Part shown: positions 1 through 8,760 of the stretch, piece by piece
Layout: every line of letters begins with the position of its first letter
How positions within the stretch are numbered: the first letter of the stretch is position 1
Assembly (NCBI RefSeq): GCF_001434665.1
Contig: NZ_AZDG01000017.1
Coordinates: 1-50,934, forward strand
Length of the DNA: 50,934 bases
Source of the DNA: Companilactobacillus tucceti DSM 20183
GTDB taxonomy: Bacteria > Bacillota > Bacilli > Lactobacillales > Lactobacillaceae
Direction of reading: 5' to 3'
The notes under the pieces: model-generated
Database searches by the model: none
The model's input: only the letters and a program-made list of their open reading frames with translations
What the model was told of the DNA's origin: nothing
Translations under genes and position numbers: made by a program

Positions 1-6
1 AGATAC

Positions 7-42
7 AAAAAAACTGGTATTGATTTTATTCATCAATACCAG
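7..42 (-). terminator. Intrinsic terminator for a minus-strand gene left of the window
   Basis: An 11-bp perfect stem (14-24 with 32-42) around a 7-nt loop. Read on the minus strand it is followed by a run of seven T (7-13), the layout of a Rho-independent terminator. It therefore probably ends a convergent gene lying to the left of position 1. No T-run follows on the plus strand. Confidence 0.7.
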
Positions 43-93
43 AAAGTGTAGAACCATAAATTCCAACCTCATTTTTTTGTTAGGAAGCATATT

Positions 94-906
94 ATGAAAA
101 TTGCAATAAATAATACTAAGTTGAGTTATGAAACCGTAGGAGATGGATATCCAGTATATTTTTTCCACGGAATGAGTCAGGATTCAACTAGTATGAAGGA
201 AAATTATGAACCATTAATGTCTGATGGAATCAAAAGGATTTATCTAGATTTACCAGGAATGGGCGAATCACAGGATATTTCTTTAGTAAATAATTCTGAT
301 GATGTATTAAATTTAGTGATCGATTTTATACAACAAATTACGGGAGATCAAAAGATCTCCATTTGTGGACATTCATATGGCGGATATATATGTCTAGGAC
401 TACTAAAGAAAATTGAATATAAAATTAATTCAGTTTTTATAACTTGTCCAGTGATCCATGCGGATAAAGAAAATCGAGATGTTAGTGTACATAAAAATAT
501 TATTCAAGAGAAATTAAACATTGAAGATAGTTATTACCAAAAGTTTTTGGACACTAATGTGTTGATAAATCAAAAAGCTTGGGATAATTATCAAAGAACG
601 ATTTTACCTGGTTTAAAAAAGTACAATATTGAATTTTGGAATGAAATTAAGACTAGTCATCATTACAGCTTTTCATTTGAAGATGAGTTAACGGCAGATT
701 TGGCTGATAGTAAAGTCAAAACAACACTTCTTTTGGGGAAAAATGACCAAGTGGTTGGTTATAAAGATCAGTTAGCATTACTTGATCCGGATAACGAAAT
801 CGAAATTTATATTTTAAATGATGCCGGACATAATTTATTTACTGATAGAACAAAAGAGTGGCAAGATTCGTTTAAAAAATTCTCAAAATCTATTAAAAAA
901 AATTAA
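94..906 (+). CDS. Alpha/beta-hydrolase fold protein
   Basis: A 270-residue cytoplasmic protein of the alpha/beta-hydrolase superfamily. An HG oxyanion motif sits at residues 25-26. The nucleophile elbow GHSYGG places Ser94 as nucleophile, Asp218 (in GKNDQ) is the likely acid, and His246 (in DAGHNLF) is the catalytic base. The full triad is present and the length is normal for proline iminopeptidase-like or esterase-like members. There is no signal peptide or membrane segment. It stands alone, 56 nt upstream of the symporter gene, which has its own promoter. The substrate cannot be read from sequence; peptidase, esterase and haloalkane dehalogenase-like activities are all possible. The fold assignment is firm, the reaction is not. 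Confidence 0.85.
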   Translation: MKIAINNTKLSYETVGDGYPVYFFHGMSQDSTSMKENYEPLMSDGIKRIYLDLPGMGESQDISLVNNSDDVLNLVIDFIQQITGDQKISICGHSYGGYICLGLLKKIEYKINSVFITCPVIHADKENRDVSVHKNIIQEKLNIEDSYYQKFLDTNVLINQKAWDNYQRTILPGLKKYNIEFWNEIKTSHHYSFSFEDELTADLADSKVKTTLLLGKNDQVVGYKDQLALLDPDNEIEIYILNDAGHNLFTDRTKEWQDSFKKFSKSIKKN

Positions 907-932
907 TTTGATTAGAAAAAATCTGCTATAAT
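904..932 (+). promoter_or_regulatory. Probable extended -10 promoter of the dicarboxylate symporter gene
   Basis: The sequence TGCTATAAT ending at 932 is a perfect extended -10 element (TG at 924-925, TATAAT at 927-932). The -35 region is weak (TAATTT near 904-909, 17-bp spacing), as is common for extended -10 promoters. A strong ribosome-binding site AAGGGGG (948-954) follows, 8 nt before the TTG start. Confidence 0.55.
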
Positions 933-962
933 ATAACTCGACGCTTTAAGGGGGCTTCTAAA

Positions 963-2243
963 TTGCAAAAGCAAAAGTTTTTTCGGCTTAGTCTAGGCTG
1001 GCAAATTATTATCGGACTAGTTCTAGGTATAATTTTAGGACAGATCTTTTATCACAATAAGGCTGCAATAACAGTCATGCAAAACATTGGTACGATGTTC
1101 ATTTCATTAATTCAAATGATCGTTTTACCTATCGTTATATCTTGTTTAACAGTTGGTATCGCCAACATGGGAGATATAAGGAAGCTTGGGCGTATTGGTC
1201 TAAAAACTTTAATTTATTTTGAAGTTATGACTACTCTAGCTATTATTATTGGTATTTTAGTTGCTAATATCACTCATCCGGGTACTTATATAAATATTAA
1301 CGATTTAAAGGGTTCAAGTATTTCGCAGTATACGGCTTCTGCCTCAAGTGCAAAACACTCTGGCATTTGGTCAGTCTTAATGGGGATAATTCCAACAAAT
1401 ATCTTTGCTGCAATGGGTAAGGGTGATATGTTGCCAGTTATCTTCTTCTCAGTCTTGTTTGGACTAGGAACTGCATCACTAGGTAAGCAAGGTAAGATCA
1501 TTACTGATCTATTGAATGCTGTTGCTAACGTAATGTTTAAAGTAACAAATTGGGTTATGCGTACAGCTCCAATTGGTGTCTGTGCCTTGATTGGTGTAAC
1601 AGTTGGTGAAATGGGATTTGAATCACTTAAACCATTGGCACTGTTTATCCTTATTGCATATGCGACAATGGCGTTCTTTGTATTTGTTGTAATGTATATT
1701 GTCGGAAGAATTTTCCATGTAGACTTCTTTGAATTATTTAGAATCATTGAAAATGAATTTGTCTTGGCTTTCACTACTGCTAGTTCAGAAGCTGCCTTGC
1801 CAAAGATGATGGAAAAAATGCAAGATTATGGGGCCACAAAGGGAATAGTTTCATTTGTTATTCCAACCGGTTACACATTTAACCTTGATGGTTCCGCAAT
1901 TTATCAGTCTCTAGCTGCTCTATTCTTAGCTCAGGCATATCATATTAATTTGTCTATAGGACAACAGATTACTTTGGTGGTTGTCTTAATGTTGACATCT
2001 AAAGGGATGGCCGGAGTTCCAGGAGCATCATTTGTTGTATTGTTAGCAACCGTTTCTACGATCGGTGTCCCAATGCAAGGATTAACATTTATTGCCGGTA
2101 TTGACCGTCTAGTTGATATGGGACGTACAGCCGTTAACGTTGTCGGAAATTCACTTGCTACAATCATTATTGCCAAAAGTGAAAATGAGTTTGATGATGA
2201 TAAGCGGAAAAATTATGTCGCCAATTATAAACGTGGAGATTAA
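963..2243 (+). CDS. Dicarboxylate/amino acid:cation symporter (DAACS family)
   Basis: A 426-residue integral membrane transporter of the DAACS/GltP-DctA family, expected to import glutamate, aspartate or C4-dicarboxylates with Na+ or H+. Family signatures are all present: the serine-rich re-entrant loop SSEAALP (residues 274-280), NLDGSA (307-312), the second re-entrant loop SKGMAGVPG (346-354), and DRLVDMGRTAVNVVGN (381-396). Arg388 matches the arginine that binds the side-chain carboxylate in acidic-amino-acid carriers. The length is normal. The start is TTG, chosen because AAGGGGG lies 8 nt upstream and no better start follows before TM1. It is monocistronic, between an extended -10 promoter and a terminator. 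Glutamate/aspartate is the best substrate guess. Confidence 0.92.
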   Translation: MQKQKFFRLSLGWQIIIGLVLGIILGQIFYHNKAAITVMQNIGTMFISLIQMIVLPIVISCLTVGIANMGDIRKLGRIGLKTLIYFEVMTTLAIIIGILVANITHPGTYININDLKGSSISQYTASASSAKHSGIWSVLMGIIPTNIFAAMGKGDMLPVIFFSVLFGLGTASLGKQGKIITDLLNAVANVMFKVTNWVMRTAPIGVCALIGVTVGEMGFESLKPLALFILIAYATMAFFVFVVMYIVGRIFHVDFFELFRIIENEFVLAFTTASSEAALPKMMEKMQDYGATKGIVSFVIPTGYTFNLDGSAIYQSLAALFLAQAYHINLSIGQQITLVVVLMLTSKGMAGVPGASFVVLLATVSTIGVPMQGLTFIAGIDRLVDMGRTAVNVVGNSLATIIIAKSENEFDDDKRKNYVANYKRGD

Positions 2244-2263
2244 AAATTCAGAAATGAAAATAG

Positions 2264-2294
2264 GAGTTGTGACTTGTGTCACGGCTCTTTTTTT
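2264..2294 (+). terminator. Intrinsic terminator after the symporter gene
   Basis: A 10-bp stem (2264-2273 with 2278-2287, including two G-U pairs) closes a TTGT loop and is followed by seven T. It separates the symporter from the aldo/keto reductase promoter. Confidence 0.8.
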
Positions 2295-2303
2295 GTGTAT
2301 TGG

Positions 2304-2334
2304 TTGACTTAGACTATGGTCGAAGAATTATTCT
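2304..2334 (+). promoter_or_regulatory. MerR-type promoter/operator of the aldo/keto reductase gene
   Basis: -35 TTGACT (2304-2309) and -10 TATTCT (2329-2334) are separated by 19 bp, the over-long spacer typical of MerR-activated promoters. Across the spacer lies a 7-4-7 inverted repeat, CTTAGAC TATG GTCGAAG (2308-2325), with 6 of 7 positions symmetric. As I recall, the AdhR/NmlR operator of Bacillus is also a 7-4-7 repeat beginning CTTA. An AdhR-like MerR regulator is encoded convergently at 3487-3873, so it is the obvious candidate activator (inference). Confidence 0.7.
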
Positions 2335-2380
2335 TTATCTGTAGGATATTTTAAAGATATATTTCAGAAAGGAATTGAAA

Positions 2381-3334
2381 ATGAAACAAGTAAATATTGG
2401 TAATACAAATTGGACTGCTTCCGCTGAAGCATTAGGTATCATGAGAATGGAAGCTTTATCAACTAAGGATGCTGCTAAAGCAATAGATACAGCTTACGAT
2501 AATGGTATAAATTATATTGATTCTGCGGATATTTATGGAATGGGTAACTCAGAAAAAGTCTTTGGTAACGCATTAAAAGAATCAGGTGTTTCTAGAGATG
2601 ATCTATATATTCAATCAAAGGGAGGAATCGTAACTGATCCTAAACGTAGTCATGGAAGCTTTGTTTTTGGTAAGAGATATGATTTTTCAAAGAAACATTT
2701 GATTAAGACCGTTGATGAAATATTAGAGAGAATGCAAATAGATTATCTTGATGCATTTTTATTGCACAGACCAGATCCATTGATGGAGCCAGAGGAAATT
2801 GCTGACGCATTTGATGAATTACAAACTTCTGGGAAAGTACGTCACTTTGGTGTTTCAAATTTTAACCCAGAACAGTTTAAATTAGTTCAAGAATCGATTG
2901 ATCAAAGATTATTGATCAATCAATTACAATTCAGTATTAAGCACACAGGAATGGTCGATTTTGGAATGCATACTAATATGGCCGATCCTCGTTCTATTGA
3001 TCATGATGGTGGATTATTAGAGTTTTCTAGACGTATGGATGTAACTATTCAAGCTTGGTCACCATTTCAATATGGTATGTTTGAAGGAACGTTTATTAAT
3101 AATGATAAATTCCCAGAACTTAACGATAAATTAGCCGAATTGGCTGATAAATATAACGTTTCAAAGAATGCCATTGCTGCAGCATGGATATTAAGACATC
3201 CTGCTAATATGCAAGTTGTTATTGGGACAATGAATCCTGAACATATCAAAGATAGTGCTGATGGTGGCAATATCGAATTAACAAAACAAGAATGGTATGA
3301 CATATACTTTGCTGCTGGTAATGATTTGCCATAG
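2381..3334 (+). CDS. Aldo/keto reductase (YdhF-like)
   Basis: A 317-residue NAD(P)H-dependent oxidoreductase of the aldo/keto reductase TIM-barrel family, nearest in character to the YdhF subgroup. The catalytic tetrad is visible: Asp47 and Tyr52 in IDSADIYG, Lys80 in QSKGG, and His119 in LLHRPDP. The conserved GVSNF motif follows the QTSGKVRHF segment. ATG at 2381 is preferred over the in-frame TTG at 2375, because AGAAAGGA ends 8 nt upstream of the ATG. It is expressed alone from a MerR-type promoter with a 19-bp spacer, which suggests induction by reactive electrophiles or aldehydes (inference). A structured repeat follows the stop codon. The physiological substrate is unknown. Confidence 0.9.
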   Translation: MKQVNIGNTNWTASAEALGIMRMEALSTKDAAKAIDTAYDNGINYIDSADIYGMGNSEKVFGNALKESGVSRDDLYIQSKGGIVTDPKRSHGSFVFGKRYDFSKKHLIKTVDEILERMQIDYLDAFLLHRPDPLMEPEEIADAFDELQTSGKVRHFGVSNFNPEQFKLVQESIDQRLLINQLQFSIKHTGMVDFGMHTNMADPRSIDHDGGLLEFSRRMDVTIQAWSPFQYGMFEGTFINNDKFPELNDKLAELADKYNVSKNAIAAAWILRHPANMQVVIGTMNPEHIKDSADGGNIELTKQEWYDIYFAAGNDLP

Positions 3335-3342
3335 AAGATAAA

Positions 3343-3462
3343 GAGAGTGTGCCAACACATGGTCAGCTTTCGAGTATTAAGGCAGACAAGCCCATCAATC
3401 CGATTTTGGATTGATGGGCTTGTCTGTTTTAAGCGGAAAAAGCTATGTGTTGGCACACGTTT
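3343..3462 (+). repeat. Structured intergenic element, copy A1
   Basis: A nested hairpin starting 8 nt after the aldo/keto reductase stop. Outer helix: 14 perfect pairs (3347-3360 with 3445-3458). Then a 5' GGTC bulge (3361-3364), helix AGCTTT/AAAGCT (3365-3370 with 3439-3444), a conserved internal loop (CGAGTA opposite GCGGAA), and an inner 19-bp perfect stem (3383-3401 with 3408-3426) with a 6-nt loop. It ends in CGTTT. It lies between convergent genes and may terminate either transcript. Confidence 0.8.
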
Positions 3463-3486
3463 ATGCTGCATGTTTTCTTTAAATTT

Positions 3487-3873
3487 TTAGCACTCTATGC
3501 CGTCTTCAGTACCGGCCTCACATGCTCTTGTATAATAATAGATTTTATGATCGACCATGTCTAAATATCCTTGAACTTCTTGTAATTGTTTCTCAACATC
3601 TTTTCGATGTTTATTGAAAAATGCTAGACGTTCGTTTAAAGTACAGTCTCCTTTTTGGCACAATTCTATAAATTGTTTTATTTCTTTTAAACTCATACCA
3701 GTATTTTTTAGACAATTGATAGTTTGAAGAAATTCAAAATCATGTTCTTTAAAATGTCGACGTCCACTAGGATCTCTATCGATAAAAGGTAGCAATCCTT
3801 TTTTATCATAGTATCTAAGTGTGTATGAACTCATACCAGTTATTTTAGCGACATCGCCAATTGTATAACCCAT
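3487..3873 (-). CDS. MerR-family regulator, AdhR/NmlR-like
   Basis: A 128-residue MerR-family transcription factor. The N-terminal winged helix-turn-helix (TIGDVAKITGMSSYTLRYYD) is followed by the RR wing motif and then a dimerisation helix with KDVEKQLQEV. Cys54, in the segment INCLKNTGM, aligns with the single conserved cysteine that senses aldehydes and electrophiles in Bacillus AdhR (family knowledge, numbering from memory). The start at 3873 is chosen over an upstream ATG at 3894 because GAAAGGA lies 7 nt upstream and the protein then begins MGYTIGD, as in the family. It is convergent with the aldo/keto reductase gene, whose promoter carries a matching dyad. Regulation of that gene is an inference. 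Confidence 0.88.
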   Translation of the reverse strand: MGYTIGDVAKITGMSSYTLRYYDKKGLLPFIDRDPSGRRHFKEHDFEFLQTINCLKNTGMSLKEIKQFIELCQKGDCTLNERLAFFNKHRKDVEKQLQEVQGYLDMVDHKIYYYTRACEAGTEDGIEC

Positions 3874-3918
3874 AATTTTTCCTTTCGAAAACATAATTAT
3901 TCTTATTATAATCTATGC

Positions 3919-4548
3919 CTACATAAAAAAACTAGTGATGACGACGATTGTGTTCATAATGAAATGACTCGCGGCACTAACGTAAATATTCTTTGATCTG
4001 TAATAAATAAATGCAAACCACAATCCCATTCCCATATAAATAATAAATCTTGTATCTTGATGCATAAATGCAAAGAAAGCCGCTGAAATGATTGCTGCCC
4101 AATAGATATTAGTAAGAGTTATTAAATTTGAAAAGAATAGTCTTCTAAAAACAATTTCTTCCATGATTGGTGCACAGACCAACACGTAAATAAAATAGTA
4201 AGGATAAGCTGATACTAGCGTTAACAATTGAGTAGTATTAGCTGATTCGACATTTTGATGTAGGATCAAGATTTCAATTAAGCTAATACCGAATTGAATA
4301 ACTAATGCTCCAATCGTACCGATAAGGATCCATTTAATTTTATTAGAGCTAGAAGTTTTTTCTTCGATATTATTTGGAGAACTTTTCTGTGTTAAATAAA
4401 TCATCGAAATAGTTGTAACGATTGCTGCAATTGTTAGGATGATGAAATAGCTGGAACCGGTTACTTTAAGCATTGTCAGGGCTGATCCTACAAATAATAA
4501 AAGTATGTAGATCAAGAGAGTTGAAAATTGATTTTTGAAATAAGTCAT
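3919..4548 (-). CDS. CPBP-family intramembrane metalloprotease
   Basis: A 209-residue polytopic membrane protein with several hydrophobic segments and the CPBP (CAAX protease/bacteriocin-processing, formerly Abi) motifs: EE..R at Glu130, Glu131 and Arg135, FAFMH with His163, and HFIMN with His195 and Asn199. These are the expected metal-binding and catalytic residues of the glutamic/metal intramembrane protease family. It is divergent from groES and shares the intergenic region. Members process peptides, confer bacteriocin self-immunity, or have unknown roles. No bacteriocin gene is visible nearby, so no specific function can be given. Confidence 0.85.
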   Translation of the reverse strand: MTYFKNQFSTLLIYILLLFVGSALTMLKVTGSSYFIILTIAAIVTTISMIYLTQKSSPNNIEEKTSSSNKIKWILIGTIGALVIQFGISLIEILILHQNVESANTTQLLTLVSAYPYYFIYVLVCAPIMEEIVFRRLFFSNLITLTNIYWAAIISAAFFAFMHQDTRFIIYMGMGLWFAFIYYRSKNIYVSAASHFIMNTIVVITSFFM

Positions 4549-4580
4549 AAGTTCTCCTTAATTTTTTTAAAGGTAAATAC

Positions 4581-4608
4581 TTGCATGTTCACAAGAAAAT
4601 GTTAATAT
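4581..4608 (+). promoter_or_regulatory. Promoter of groES-groEL
   Basis: TTGCAT (4581-4586) and TAATAT (4603-4608) with a 16-bp spacer form a reasonable sigma-A promoter directly upstream of the CIRCE operator. The ribosome-binding site GGAGGG is at 4666-4671. Confidence 0.6.
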
Positions 4609-4619
4609 TAAACATGTGA

Positions 4620-4646
4620 TTAGCACAAGACAAGTTCGAGTGCTAA
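4620..4646 (+). promoter_or_regulatory. CIRCE operator (HrcA binding site)
   Basis: The inverted repeat TTAGCACAA-N9-GAGTGCTAA matches the CIRCE consensus TTAGCACTC-N9-GAGTGCTAA at 16 of 18 arm positions. The right arm is perfect; the two innermost bases of the left arm differ. It sits between the promoter and the groES ribosome-binding site, where HrcA repression acts. hrcA is not in this window. Confidence 0.93.
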
Positions 4647-4678
4647 AGTTAAAAATTTAATCATCGGAGGGATTCAAA

Positions 4679-4963
4679 TTGTTAAAACCACTTGGAGACA
4701 GAGTTATTGTAACAGTCGATAAAGAAGAAGAGAAGACAGTTGGCGGCATTGTTTTAGCTAACAACGCTAAGGAAAAGCCACAAACAGCTGAAGTTGTGGC
4801 TGTAGGTGCAGGAGCCGTTACAGAAGATGGAAAGAAGTTACCAATGAATATTAAAGTTGGCGACAAGATTCTCTTTGATAAGTATGCTGGTTCAAACGTT
4901 AAATATGATGACAATGAATATTTAATCCTTCATGAAAAAGATGTCATGGCAATCGTTGAATAA
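4679..4963 (+). CDS. groES: Co-chaperonin GroES
   Basis: A 94-residue 10-kDa chaperonin that caps the GroEL ring and encloses substrate for ATP-driven folding in the cytoplasm. The N-terminus [11 protein letters not shown], the mobile-loop region (residues 17-33, with GGIVL), and the C-terminal [15 protein letters not shown] are diagnostic, and the length is standard. The start codon is TTG, supported by GGAGGG 7 nt upstream. First gene of the groESL operon, 43 nt before groEL. Heat-shock control through HrcA is indicated by the CIRCE element upstream. Confidence 0.98.
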   Translation: MLKPLGDRVIVTVDKEEEKTVGGIVLANNAKEKPQTAEVVAVGAGAVTEDGKKLPMNIKVGDKILFDKYAGSNVKYDDNEYLILHEKDVMAIVE

Positions 4964-5003
4964 TAAATATTATAAATAATTTTAAATGATAATTGGAGTG
5001 TGA

Positions 5004-6644
<1,641 letters not shown>

Positions 6645-6648
6645 AAAA

Positions 6649-6765
6649 GAGAGTGCAGGCAGGACGGTCAGACTTCGAGCATTGCCTAGGATAAGGCAGG
6701 TGACACGAAGTGTCGCATGACTTATTCGTAGCAAGCACAGAAGTTTGTCCTGCCGGAACTCGTTT
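6649..6765 (+). repeat. Structured intergenic element, copy B1
   Basis: Begins 4 nt after the groEL stop. Outer helix 6651-6665 with 6747-6761 (13 of 15 pairs), a 5' GGTC bulge (6666-6669), second helix AGACTTC/GAAGTTT (6670-6676 with 6740-6746), an internal loop with GAGCA opposite GCACA, TTGC/GCAA, a 3x3 loop CTA/GTA, then an inner stem ending in GACAC-GAA-GTGTC. It terminates in CTCGTTTT. Its 60-nt core (6677-6736) is identical to copy B2. Confidence 0.8.
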
Positions 6766-6769
6766 TGAT

Positions 6770-6886
6770 CAGAGAGTGTAACAAAGCGTTTAACTTTTGA
6801 GCATTGCCTAGGATAAGGCAGGTGACACGAAGTGTCGCATGACTTATTCGTAGCAAGCGCAGAAAGTTGCTTTGTGGAACTCGTTT
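6770..6886 (+). repeat. Structured intergenic element, copy B2
   Basis: Tandem with B1. The core 6799-6858 is base-for-base the same as 6677-6736, but the outer helix is different (6774-6787 with 6869-6882, built on ACAAAGC/GCTTTGT) and still pairs. The second helix is AACTTT/AAAGTT (6792-6797 with 6863-6868) with a GTTT bulge. It ends CTCGTTTT. The 374-nt gap between groEL and the next gene holds only these two copies and one terminator. Confidence 0.8.
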
Positions 6887-6944
6887 TAGATTAATAATTT
6901 ACAAAAAATAAGTTTCAAAAATAAACCATTAATTAGACAAATAA

Positions 6945-6982
6945 TAGTCATCCCTATACCAACACAGGGATGGCTATTTTTT
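6945..6982 (+). terminator. Intrinsic terminator downstream of groEL
   Basis: An 11-bp stem (6945-6955 with 6966-6976, one G-U pair) and a 10-nt loop, followed by six T. This is a conventional strong terminator, about 300 nt after groEL, so the two structured repeats would lie in the groESL 3' untranslated region if upstream termination is incomplete. Confidence 0.85.
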
Positions 6983-7018
6983 ATGCTAAAATGAAGAAAA
7001 ACACTTGAGGATATACTT

Positions 7019-7828
7019 ATGGATCAATTATTTACTATTGGACAACTATCAAAATTATATGATATCAAAATACCGACATTACGATATTACGATGAAGTTG
7101 GTATTTTAAAGCCCGCCAAAGTTGACCCAGAATCCCACTATCGCTATTATTCAACAGAAGAATTTGAACGTTTAAATGTCATTAAGTATTTGAGGGCACT
7201 AGATGTATCTATAAGTGATATTAAAAATTTCTTTGATGCACGTGATATTTCTACACTAGAGAACTTATTGGAAAAACAGCAAACGCAAGTTGAACAACAG
7301 ATGAAAACTTTACAAGCTGTTAATGGACGAATTACTTCTCGATTAAAGCAAGTACGAGATGCCAAAAATTCAGTATTAGGCAAAATAGAATACTTGAATT
7401 TGCCAAAGACACCAATTGTATATCTACAAAGTGATTACCATTTGGGAGAAGATATTGAAGTCCCCTTAACTGAATTAAGAAGAAAATATGGTTTAGACCA
7501 AGCAATATTTTTGGGTAAAATTGCATTGTCATTAAATAAACAAAATATTTTGAATAATAAATATGACCAATACAGTGGAATTTTGATGATTTTGGAATCA
7601 GGTGATGAGCGTGAAGCTACTTCATTTTTGGCTCAAGGTTCTTATTTGAGAATTAGATTTCATGGGACGCATGAAGATTCCGCTGATTCATATCGTCAAC
7701 TTGTTAAATATTGCCATGATCATTTGTTGACGATTATTGATGGTGCAATTGAAATAACCTTGATAGATTACGGTATTACCAATGATTTTGACAAATACGT
7801 TACTGAAATTAGACTTCCCGTTAGGTAA
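7019..7828 (+). CDS. MerR-family regulator with BmrR/GyrI-like effector domain
   Basis: A 269-residue transcription factor. The N-terminal MerR DNA-binding domain (residues 1-75: FTIGQLSKLYDIKIPTLRYYDEVG and HYRYYS) is followed by a coiled-coil dimerisation helix (about 80-115) and a C-terminal GyrI-like ligand-binding domain of about 150 residues ending in EIRLPV, as in BmrR and BltR. Such proteins bind lipophilic cations or drugs and twist over-long promoters into active form. It lies 80 nt upstream of two DUF554 genes, each with a 19-bp-spacer promoter carrying a dyad, so those genes are the likely regulon (inference). No such dyad is seen in front of the regulator itself. Confidence 0.9.
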   Translation: MDQLFTIGQLSKLYDIKIPTLRYYDEVGILKPAKVDPESHYRYYSTEEFERLNVIKYLRALDVSISDIKNFFDARDISTLENLLEKQQTQVEQQMKTLQAVNGRITSRLKQVRDAKNSVLGKIEYLNLPKTPIVYLQSDYHLGEDIEVPLTELRRKYGLDQAIFLGKIALSLNKQNILNNKYDQYSGILMILESGDEREATSFLAQGSYLRIRFHGTHEDSADSYRQLVKYCHDHLLTIIDGAIEITLIDYGITNDFDKYVTEIRLPVR

Positions 7829-7841
7829 AAGACAAACATTA

Positions 7842-7872
7842 TTGACTCTCTAGGTACTTGATAGTTTATATT
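7842..7872 (+). promoter_or_regulatory. MerR-type promoter of the first DUF554 gene
   Basis: TTGACT (7842-7847), a 19-bp spacer, then TATATT (7867-7872). Inside the spacer region an imperfect dyad ACTCTC-N9-GATAGT (5 of 6 symmetric) matches the layout of BmrR-type operators. The second DUF554 gene has a near-identical promoter at 8761-8791. Confidence 0.75.
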
Positions 7873-7908
7873 AATTATGTAATCGCTTACTCACAAGGGA
7901 GAAAAATA

Positions 7909-8586
7909 ATGATTGGGACACTATTTAATGTAGCAATGATTATTGGTGGAAGTATTTTAGGTAAATTTTTTCACAATGGAATAAAACTTGAATATCAAAG
8001 AATATTGACTCAGGGACTAGGATTGTCAGCTATGGCAATTGGAATCAATGCGGTAGTCGAATATATGCCCAAAAGTCACTATCCGGTATTATTTATTGTC
8101 AGTCTTTCAGTAGGTGGACTGATTGGCGAATGGATCAATTTACAAAAGAGATTTGATGATTTTGTCAATAAATTTTCTAAGAGTAATTTGGCAGAAGGTT
8201 TAGCCACAGCAATTTTACTATATTGCATTGGCTCGCTATCTATACTTGGGCCAATTCAAGAGGCCCTAGAACACGATTTAACTTTCCTATTGACCAATGG
8301 AATTTTGGATGGAATTACTTCAGTCGTACTGGCCTCAACTTTTGGCATAGGTATTGCCTTTTCGGCGGTAGCAGTATTTATTTGGCAAGGTAGTATATAC
8401 GGAATTGCGCTGCTACTTCAGAATTCAATTAATAATGATGTGATCACAGAACTTACAATTGTCGGAGGTATATTGATAATTGCTTCTGGAATAGGGTTAT
8501 TAGAGATTAAGAAAATCAATGTTGTTAATTTATTACCATCTTTGCTTGTTCCAATCGTAGTTATTTCAGTAATGCAGTTATTTTAA
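7909..8586 (+). CDS. DUF554 family membrane protein (first of two paralogues)
   Basis: A 225-residue polytopic membrane protein of the DUF554 (YdfK/YqgA-like) family. About six or seven hydrophobic segments are visible, with conserved MPKSHYPVLFIVSL, GNLAEGLATA-like and LYCIGSLSILGP stretches. No reaction is established for the family. The start at 7909 gives MIGTLFNVAMI and has AAGGGAG 7 nt upstream; an upstream in-frame start would run through the promoter and is unlikely. The neighbour at 8821 has the same length and roughly 70% identical residues by eye. Probable control by the MerR protein encoded just upstream suggests a role in coping with a toxic ligand, but transport has not been shown. 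Confidence 0.85.
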   Translation: MIGTLFNVAMIIGGSILGKFFHNGIKLEYQRILTQGLGLSAMAIGINAVVEYMPKSHYPVLFIVSLSVGGLIGEWINLQKRFDDFVNKFSKSNLAEGLATAILLYCIGSLSILGPIQEALEHDLTFLLTNGILDGITSVVLASTFGIGIAFSAVAVFIWQGSIYGIALLLQNSINNDVITELTIVGGILIIASGIGLLEIKKINVVNLLPSLLVPIVVISVMQLF

Positions 8587-8751
8587 GAGATTGGGACAAA
8601 ACTATTTTTCACTTAAACATGCGACATAAAATTGAAACAAAACATAGCTTTTCCGCTTAAACCAAATAATCCCAACAATCCAAAATCGGATTGTTGGGAC
8701 TATTTTCTTTAATGCTCGAAAGCTGGGCATGTTTTGTTCCGCTCTTTTTTT
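8587..8751 (+). repeat. Structured intergenic element, copy A2 (core inverted), with terminator
   Basis: On the plus strand, GGGACAAAAC (8593-8602) can pair with GTTTTGTTCC (8731-8740), followed by CTC and seven T: a terminator for the first DUF554 gene. Inside it is an A-type core in the opposite orientation. On the minus strand it reads outer arm, GCCC bulge, AGCTTTCGAGCATT, a long inner stem, then TTTAAGCGGAAAAGCT. An alternative 5' arm, GAAACAAAACAT (8634-8645), competes for the same 3' arm. An extra fragment GCGACATAAAAT near 8621-8632 recurs in copy A4. Confidence 0.7.
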
Positions 8752-8760
8752 ATTACTAGA

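Noticed and set aside
1286-1774. A 162-residue minus-strand frame antisense to the symporter
   Set aside because: Antisense shadow of a well-conserved transporter; no promoter or ribosome-binding site and no recognisable protein features.
2143-2150. Asn instead of Asp in the NVVGN motif of the symporter, at a sodium-binding position of the archaeal GltPh
   Set aside because: As far as I recall, Asn occurs there in proton-coupled bacterial GltP-type carriers, so it is a subfamily trait rather than an inactivating change.
3919-4548. CPBP protease as part of a bacteriocin immunity locus
   Set aside because: No bacteriocin precursor, ABC exporter or two-component system is nearby; adjacency to groES is more likely conserved synteny.
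6677-6858. Two identical 60-nt units could be read as the start of a repeat array such as CRISPR
   Set aside because: Only two units, self-complementary over their full length, with flanking arms that pair; no spacers of constant length and no cas genes. They fit the structured element family.
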